Shown here: positions 60,107-64,000 of the stretch, one piece after another
Numbering within the stretch: position 1 is the stretch's first letter
Layout of the letters: every line of letters starts with the position of its first letter
NCBI GenBank assembly: GCA_963992225.1
Contig: CAXDTK010000001.1
Location: 1 to 64,000 of the forward strand
DNA: 64,000 bases
DNA from: Pelomonas sp963992225
Lineage (GTDB): Bacteria; Pseudomonadota; Gammaproteobacteria; Burkholderiales; Burkholderiaceae_C
Direction of reading: 5' to 3'
Program-made: the position numbers and the translations under genes
Notes under the pieces: generated by a model
Seen by the model: the letters and a program-made list of their open reading frames with translations, nothing else
Told to the model about the DNA's origin: nothing
Databases searched by the model: none

Positions 60107-60376
60107 ATGGACACCATCCTGTCGTCCATGCGGCCCGAGCTGCTTCGCTTCGTCGAAGAACAGTTGGCCAACAACGAGGTTTCCGACGACGACGAGCTGC
60201 GCGAGCACTTCATCGCCAACGGCCTGAGCGAAGAACAGGCGTGGCAGGCACTGACCTACCGCGCCCTGTACTTGCGCTACATCTTCCTCGAAGGCTTCAC
60301 GCCGATCCTTAAAGGCCAGGAAGCGCTTTGCTTCAACCCGCATAGCCGAGGCTGGGAGCCGGTTCAGAACCCATAG
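60107..60376 (+). CDS. Small acidic ICE protein
   Basis: 89 residues (MDTILSSMRPELLRFVEEQLANNEVSDDDELREHF, then a hydrophobic LTYRALYLRYIFLEGFTPI). Helical; no family recognised. An upstream in-frame ATG at 60083 would overlap the preceding gene; 60107 was preferred because GAGTGAGG lies at a proper distance. Co-transcribed with the gene at 59704. Confidence 0.65.
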   Translation: MDTILSSMRPELLRFVEEQLANNEVSDDDELREHFIANGLSEEQAWQALTYRALYLRYIFLEGFTPILKGQEALCFNPHSRGWEPVQNP

Positions 60377-60416
60377 GCCGCTTCCCAGCGACGCGCTTCT
60401 TCATCCCTTCCATCAG

Positions 60417-60440
60417 GCCCTGTTCAGCAGGGCTTTTCTT
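60417..60440 (+). terminator. Rho-independent terminator after the gene at 60107
   Basis: GCCCTG and CAGGGC around TTCAG, followed by TTTTCTT. Confidence 0.85.
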
Positions 60441-60511
60441 CGTCCCACGCAATCCGCGCATCCGGCCTCGGCCGCTGGATGCCGATTGCTTCATTCCGCA
60501 AGGAGATCATC

Positions 60512-61339
60512 ATGCAACTCGCTTCCCGCTTCGCTTCTCGCTCCCCGGTGCTGCGCGCCGACTATCCGCTGTCGGATGATCAGATTCGCACCGTGGCCCC
60601 GTCCATCTTCGCGGACACCCCGCACGAAAGCCGCTCCGAACGGTACAGCTACATCCCCACGGCGGCTGTGCTGACTGAACTGCGCAAGGAAGGCTTCCAG
60701 CCGTTCATGGTGTGCCAGACCCGCGTGCGGCACGAGGACCGCCGCGACTACACCAAGCACATGCTGCGCCTTCGCCACGCCAGCCAGATCAACGGCGCCG
60801 AGGCGAACGAGATCATCCTGCTCAACTCGCACGACGGCAGCAGCAGCTACCAGATGCTCGCGGGCCTGTTCAGATTCGTCTGCCACAACGGCCTGGTGTG
60901 CGGCGACACCTTCGCCGACGTGCGGGTGCCCCACAAGGGCAACGTCACCGATCACGTGATCGAAGGCGCCTACGAGGTGCTGCACGGCTTCGAGCGCGTG
61001 CAGGACTCGCGCGACGCCATGCAGGGCATCACGCTGGACAACGGCGAGGCCGAGGTCTTCGCCAAGTCGGCGCTGACCTTGAAGTACGACGATTCGGGCA
61101 AGGCCTTGCCCATCACGGAGACCCAGATCCTGCGGCCCCGTCGTTACGACGACAACCGCGCCGACCTGTGGACTGTCTTCAACAGAGTCCAGGAGAACCT
61201 GGTCAAGGGCGGCCTGAGCGGCCGTGCTGCCAACGGGCGCCGGCAGCGCACGCGAGCCGTCCAGGGCATCGACCAGAACGTCCGGCTCAACCGGGCGCTG
61301 TGGCTGCTGGCGGACGGCCTACGCCAGCTCAAAGCCTGA
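60512..61339 (+). CDS. DUF932 family protein (YubP/YfjQ-like)
   Basis: 275 residues. The DUF932 core is SYIPTAAVLTELRKEGFQPFMVCQTRVR, RLRHASQINGAEANEIILLNSHDGSSSY and FVCHNGLVCGDTFADVRVPHKG. Such proteins are frequent on plasmids, prophages and ICEs; some have been linked to anti-defence roles, but no function is established for this one. The start has CAAGGAGATC. Confidence 0.9.
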   Translation: MQLASRFASRSPVLRADYPLSDDQIRTVAPSIFADTPHESRSERYSYIPTAAVLTELRKEGFQPFMVCQTRVRHEDRRDYTKHMLRLRHASQINGAEANEIILLNSHDGSSSYQMLAGLFRFVCHNGLVCGDTFADVRVPHKGNVTDHVIEGAYEVLHGFERVQDSRDAMQGITLDNGEAEVFAKSALTLKYDDSGKALPITETQILRPRRYDDNRADLWTVFNRVQENLVKGGLSGRAANGRRQRTRAVQGIDQNVRLNRALWLLADGLRQLKA

Positions 61340-61344
61340 CCCAC

Positions 61345-61383
61345 AAGCGGATCGTGCCTCACGGCATGGTCCGCTTTTTTTTT
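61345..61383 (+). terminator. Rho-independent terminator after DUF932
   Basis: AAGCGGATCGTGCC facing GGCATGGTCCGCTT, then nine T bases. One internal mismatch. Confidence 0.88.
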
Positions 61384-61524
61384 GGCTGGTGCCGTGCTGC
61401 CAGCGCACCGCGTTCCATTTGGTTCGGTGTAACCCTAATGCGCCAATTCGCCGCTGCCTCGAAAATCGAGATTCGACTGCATACCTCCTTGGCTTTTCCT
61501 CCCTGAGCCAAGCAGTCATCTTTG

Positions 61525-61555
61525 CCGCCTCGGTGTCCCCGGGGCGGTTTTCTTT
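61525..61555 (+). terminator. Second terminator, its T-tract split by an IS
   Basis: CCGCCTCGG and CCGGGGCGG around TGTCC form a 9-position stem with a central bulge. The T-tract TTTTCTTT (61548-61555) is the target duplication of the adjacent IS1595-type element. Confidence 0.75.
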
Positions 61556-62641
61556 GGCTCAGTTCGCGTTGAGTGCGGATGGCCCGGGGCCGATGGCCAG
61601 TGCGAGCAGGGAAACCGCATCGACCCTGAGTCGCGCGTTGCGGTCGAGCGCCCGGAACCAGCCGAGGTAGTTCGGCAGGTAGTGCGTGGAAATGCCGTTG
61701 AAGCGCCGCAGCCAGGTCTTCAGGCGACTGTGATACGCGTTGACGTTCTGGACATGCCACGGCCCGCGGATGCGCTCGCCGGCAGACATGTTGATGGCTT
61801 GGTGCTCAATCGCCAGTTCCACGGCGGCCTGGTGAAGGTGATTGCTGCCGTCCGAGCACAGCACAGAGTCGTCGGCCAGTGCCTGTGGCAGCACCGCCTT
61901 GAGCGCAGCCTTGCCGGTGTTGGGCAGCACGAAGTCGCTGGTTTCGCCGGAGCGGTTGCGCATCACCAGTATGGGCACTTGTTCGGACGACACCCCGCGC
62001 TTGGCAGCTTTGCCGCCGCGCCGGCGAGGTGCCCGTTGCGTTTGTCGGGCCAGCCGTGCTGGCTGGCCCTTGTACGAGAGCAGTTGGTACGTCTCGTCAG
62101 CCTCGACAACACCGGCCATGTGCACTGCCTTGGCCTCGCGAGGGCAGGCCAGCCAGCGATGGCGCCAACGAAAGGCGGTCGTGCTGTGCACGCCGAGTCG
62201 GGTGGCCGCTTTGCGAACGCTCAGTCCTTCGTCGAGCACCTTGGCTTGGTCGAGCCACTTGTCGCGGTAGCGCAACCGCGCCAGCGGTGTGCCGGTCAGC
62301 GCATTGAAGGTGATACGGCAGTCGCGGCACTTGTATCGCTGCAACCCATTGGCAAAGCCATTGCGCACCACGTGCTCGCCGTTGCAAGCCGGGCACATCG
62401 GTCGCGCGGCCAACCGCTTCTCGATGCAGTCGGCAACTTCGTCGATGGCCTGGGCGTGTGCAAGCTCATGGAGCACCAGCTTGCGCTGGTTGGCTGTCAG
62501 CCGCCCCAGCGCATCGCGCAGCCGCTTCAATTCGTCCGCCTTCATTTGCGTCTCCCGGTGACTCTTCTGTCACCACCGACGCAGTCTCGAACTCAACAGG
62601 CTCACTGGGCGAGCCTGTCACCATTCAACGCGAACTGAGCC
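61556..62641 (-). mobile_element. IS1595-family insertion sequence
   Basis: 1086 bp. Inverted ends match exactly: GGCTCAGTTCGCGTTGA at 61556-61572 and its complement at 62625-62641. The 8-bp duplication TTTTCTTT flanks it on both sides (61548-61555 and 62642-62649), the size typical of this family. Complete and recently inserted. Confidence 0.95.
61559..62545 (-). CDS. IS1595-family transposase
   Basis: 328 residues. A zinc ribbon at the N-terminus (CPACNGEHVVRNGF, CRDCRITFNALTGTPLARLR) precedes an HTH (GLSVRKAATRLGVHSTTAFRWRHRWL). The DDE domain includes VVEADETYQL, VLCSDGSNHLHQAA and the final NVNAYHSRLKTWLRRFNGI. The stop codon lies inside the left terminal repeat. It looks intact. Confidence 0.95.
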   Translation of the reverse strand: MKADELKRLRDALGRLTANQRKLVLHELAHAQAIDEVADCIEKRLAARPMCPACNGEHVVRNGFANGLQRYKCRDCRITFNALTGTPLARLRYRDKWLDQAKVLDEGLSVRKAATRLGVHSTTAFRWRHRWLACPREAKAVHMAGVVEADETYQLLSYKGQPARLARQTQRAPRRRGGKAAKRGVSSEQVPILVMRNRSGETSDFVLPNTGKAALKAVLPQALADDSVLCSDGSNHLHQAAVELAIEHQAINMSAGERIRGPWHVQNVNAYHSRLKTWLRRFNGISTHYLPNYLGWFRALDRNARLRVDAVSLLALAIGPGPSALNAN

Positions 62642-62764
62642 TTTTCTTTTGCGGCCGTCCTTCCGGCGCCGCGGGCGATGCGCCAGCGCAAACAGGGTTG
62701 GGCGCCGGGTCGGTTTTTCGCTCACGCGGTGTACGCAGCTTGGCGCAGGCTATGACTCGTGTCC

Positions 62765-62830
62765 GTCGGCGTAGCCGACAACATGCCCAGGTAGCCCAGA
62801 CCTTCAAGGCTACGGTGCGTTGCGACGCAC
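62765..62830 (+). ncRNA. Triple stem-loop leader repeat, copy D
   Basis: Stem 1 is GTCGGC/GCCGAC, stem 2 is GTAGCC/GGCTAC with an 11-nt loop ending CTTCAA, and stem 3 is GTGCGT/ACGCAC with a TGCG loop. Every stem is perfect yet the paired bases differ from copies A-C. It lies in the leader of the gene at 62936, between the IS and that gene. Confidence 0.75.
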
Positions 62831-62935
62831 GGTCTGATTCTTCACAACGACGTTCACCGCGTCTTCTTCCATCCCCCTGGGGCAGTGACTGCCCTCGCGG
62901 GTGGTGCTGTCTCCGCTCACTTCGAGGACATCACC

Positions 62936-63592
62936 ATGCCTGCACATTCTTCCCCCAAGACGCTCTATCGCATCGACGAATGCCCCGACCTGATGGCCGA
63001 TGGCGTCGTCGGTGACGAGAACGGCAACCTGGTCTTCATCTCCCTCTGGGCGCGCGACACCGCCGTCCAGGAATTCCTGGCCCGTCTCACCCTGGGCCGG
63101 GACGAGCAGGGACTGGATCAGTTCCACATCATCACCGAGCAAGGCGCGAGCATCCCGGTCTTCGTCGGCAACGTCGAGAACCTGGAGAAGCGCAGCGCAC
63201 GCGCCTACCGGCGCACGCTGTTCGGCTCGCTGACCAACATCTGGCTGTTCGATCGGCGCTGCGTCAAACCCGACAAGGCCAACGCCAGCGCACTGGCGCT
63301 CTTGCCTCGCGATTCCAAGTACCGGCTCGACCGGCTGTGGACGCTGGTGCGGGACACCTGCCCGCTGCCGCTTCTCGATCCCTGGCGCGACAGCGTGCTG
63401 GAACTGCTGCAGGCGAAGTCGATGCTGACGCGCCTGCCGTTCGCCCTCGGGCCTCTGGAAGGCCATCGGCTCGCCATCGACGTGCCGGCGCTGACCCAGG
63501 TGCTGGGCGGCCTGATCCGCAGCGGCGCGCTCGTCGCCGGCACGCCGGCCAGCCGCATCCCCTCGGCACGACCGCTCGAAGCGGTGGCTTGA
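62936..63592 (+). CDS. Conserved ICE protein of unknown function
   Basis: 218 residues: LYRIDECPDLMADGVVGDENGNLVFISLWARD, then GLDQFHIITEQGASIPVFVGNVENLEKRSARAYRRTLFGS. The C-terminal part is helical (LDPWRDSVLELLQAKSMLTRLPFALG). No family is recognised. The start has a weak ribosome site (CGAGGACATCACC). It is the last full gene in the window. Confidence 0.75.
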   Translation: MPAHSSPKTLYRIDECPDLMADGVVGDENGNLVFISLWARDTAVQEFLARLTLGRDEQGLDQFHIITEQGASIPVFVGNVENLEKRSARAYRRTLFGSLTNIWLFDRRCVKPDKANASALALLPRDSKYRLDRLWTLVRDTCPLPLLDPWRDSVLELLQAKSMLTRLPFALGPLEGHRLAIDVPALTQVLGGLIRSGALVAGTPASRIPSARPLEAVA

Positions 63593-63659
63593 GGTTCCTT
63601 CACCGGACATGCACGCGCGCATGTCCGCATCCTTTCATCTTCAATGCCAGGAGATTCCC

Positions 63660-64000
63660 ATGGCCCTCATGTTCCCGCGGCTCGCCCGCAACTTCGTCAA
63701 GAACGGGTACTTCCCCACGGATGAACCCACGCTCGAAAGAGCACTCGCCGCGCTGGCGCCCGCTGCTCCCTCGGCCGGTCCGCTGTGCATCCTCGATCCC
63801 TGCGCCGGCGAAGGCGTGGCGATCGCCGAAGCCGCGCACGCCCTCGGGCGCGAACGGGTCCAGGCCTTCGCCGTCGAGTACGAGGCGGAGCGCGCACGCC
63901 ACGCCCGGCAACTGGTCGATCGCTGCATCCACGGCGACCTGATGGACACGCTGATCAGCCGGCAGAGCTTTGGCCTGCTGTGGCTCAACCCGCCGTATGG
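63660..64000 (+). CDS. DUF6094 family, N6-adenine methyltransferase-like (cut by the window edge)
   Basis: The first 113 residues are visible. LARNFVKNGYFPTDEPTLERAL leads into motif I (CILDPCAGEGVAIAEAAHALG), and motif IV, LWLNPPYG, lies at the window edge. The order I-IV fits an amino-methyltransferase; this ICE family is called DUF6094. Whether it methylates DNA is not established. CAGGAGATTCCC precedes the ATG. Confidence 0.85.
   Translation, partial: MALMFPRLARNFVKNGYFPTDEPTLERALAALAPAAPSAGPLCILDPCAGEGVAIAEAAHALGRERVQAFAVEYEAERARHARQLVDRCIHGDLMDTLISRQSFGLLWLNPPY

Overview
The window is GC-rich DNA from a betaproteobacterium. It is most like the Burkholderiales (Rubrivivax/Ideonella/Roseateles-type lineages), judged from the coxB-coxA-ctaG-DUF2970-coxC-DUF2909-surf1-ctaA-ctaB-sco order and the PA2778/PA2779 gene pair. 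It divides at about 20.8 kb into chromosomal backbone on the left and the first ~43 kb of an integrative and conjugative element (ICE) of the PFGI-1/ICEclc/SPI-7 type on the right. The ICE continues past the right edge: its conjugation genes and right attachment site are not in view.

Left end (1-800): the sequence opens with a Nextera/Tn5 mosaic-end adapter. An MCE-protein tail and the start of a transport lipoprotein follow, and both the lipoprotein and trmL are cut at a GC-rich hairpin near 270-299. This end looks like an assembly or library artefact.

Backbone (0.8-20.8 kb): comF-like, a BioC-like methyltransferase, a complete aa3 cytochrome c oxidase and heme A assembly cluster, rpoH with a perfect CIRCE operator, an orphan cheW, a MASE1-CHASE-PAS hybrid histidine kinase overlapping an FtsX-type ABC permease, a PA2779/PA2778 secretion/peptidase pair, and tRNA-Gly(CCC), whose 3' end is the likely attL.

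ICE cargo (21-40.5 kb): after a P4-type tyrosine integrase come two metabolic modules. The first is a methionine module: MetR-type regulator overlapping queH, and divergently a flavin reductase, MesX (DUF1852), MesD and full-length MetE. A nearly identical operator lies in front of both the reductase-mesX-mesD group and metE. A glyA remnant downstream is split by an IS1111-group IS110 element. The second is a full isobutyryl-CoA (valine) catabolic operon under a divergent ScfR/RamB-like regulator. An HD hydrolase lies between the modules.

ICE control, partition and replication (40.8-53.6 kb): a LysR regulator in the position of ICEclc bisR, AlpA with two identical palindromic operators upstream, ParA, a HicA-like small protein, a ParB-like protein, DUF2857, STY4528-type Rep with origin-like repeats inside its coding sequence, a PLD-type nuclease placed as an extra gene between two palindromes, PFL_4669, DUF3158, SSB and topoisomerase III.

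ICE orphan-gene block (53.6-64 kb): a run of small conserved ICE genes of mostly unknown role (DUF3085, STY4534/DUF3577, DUF3275, DUF932, DUF6094 and others), all on the + strand. Most are separated by hairpins or terminators. Four leaders carry the same three-stem-loop repeat with compensatory base changes, which is the most striking unexplained structure here. One terminator T-tract holds a fresh IS1595-family insertion with an 8-bp target duplication.
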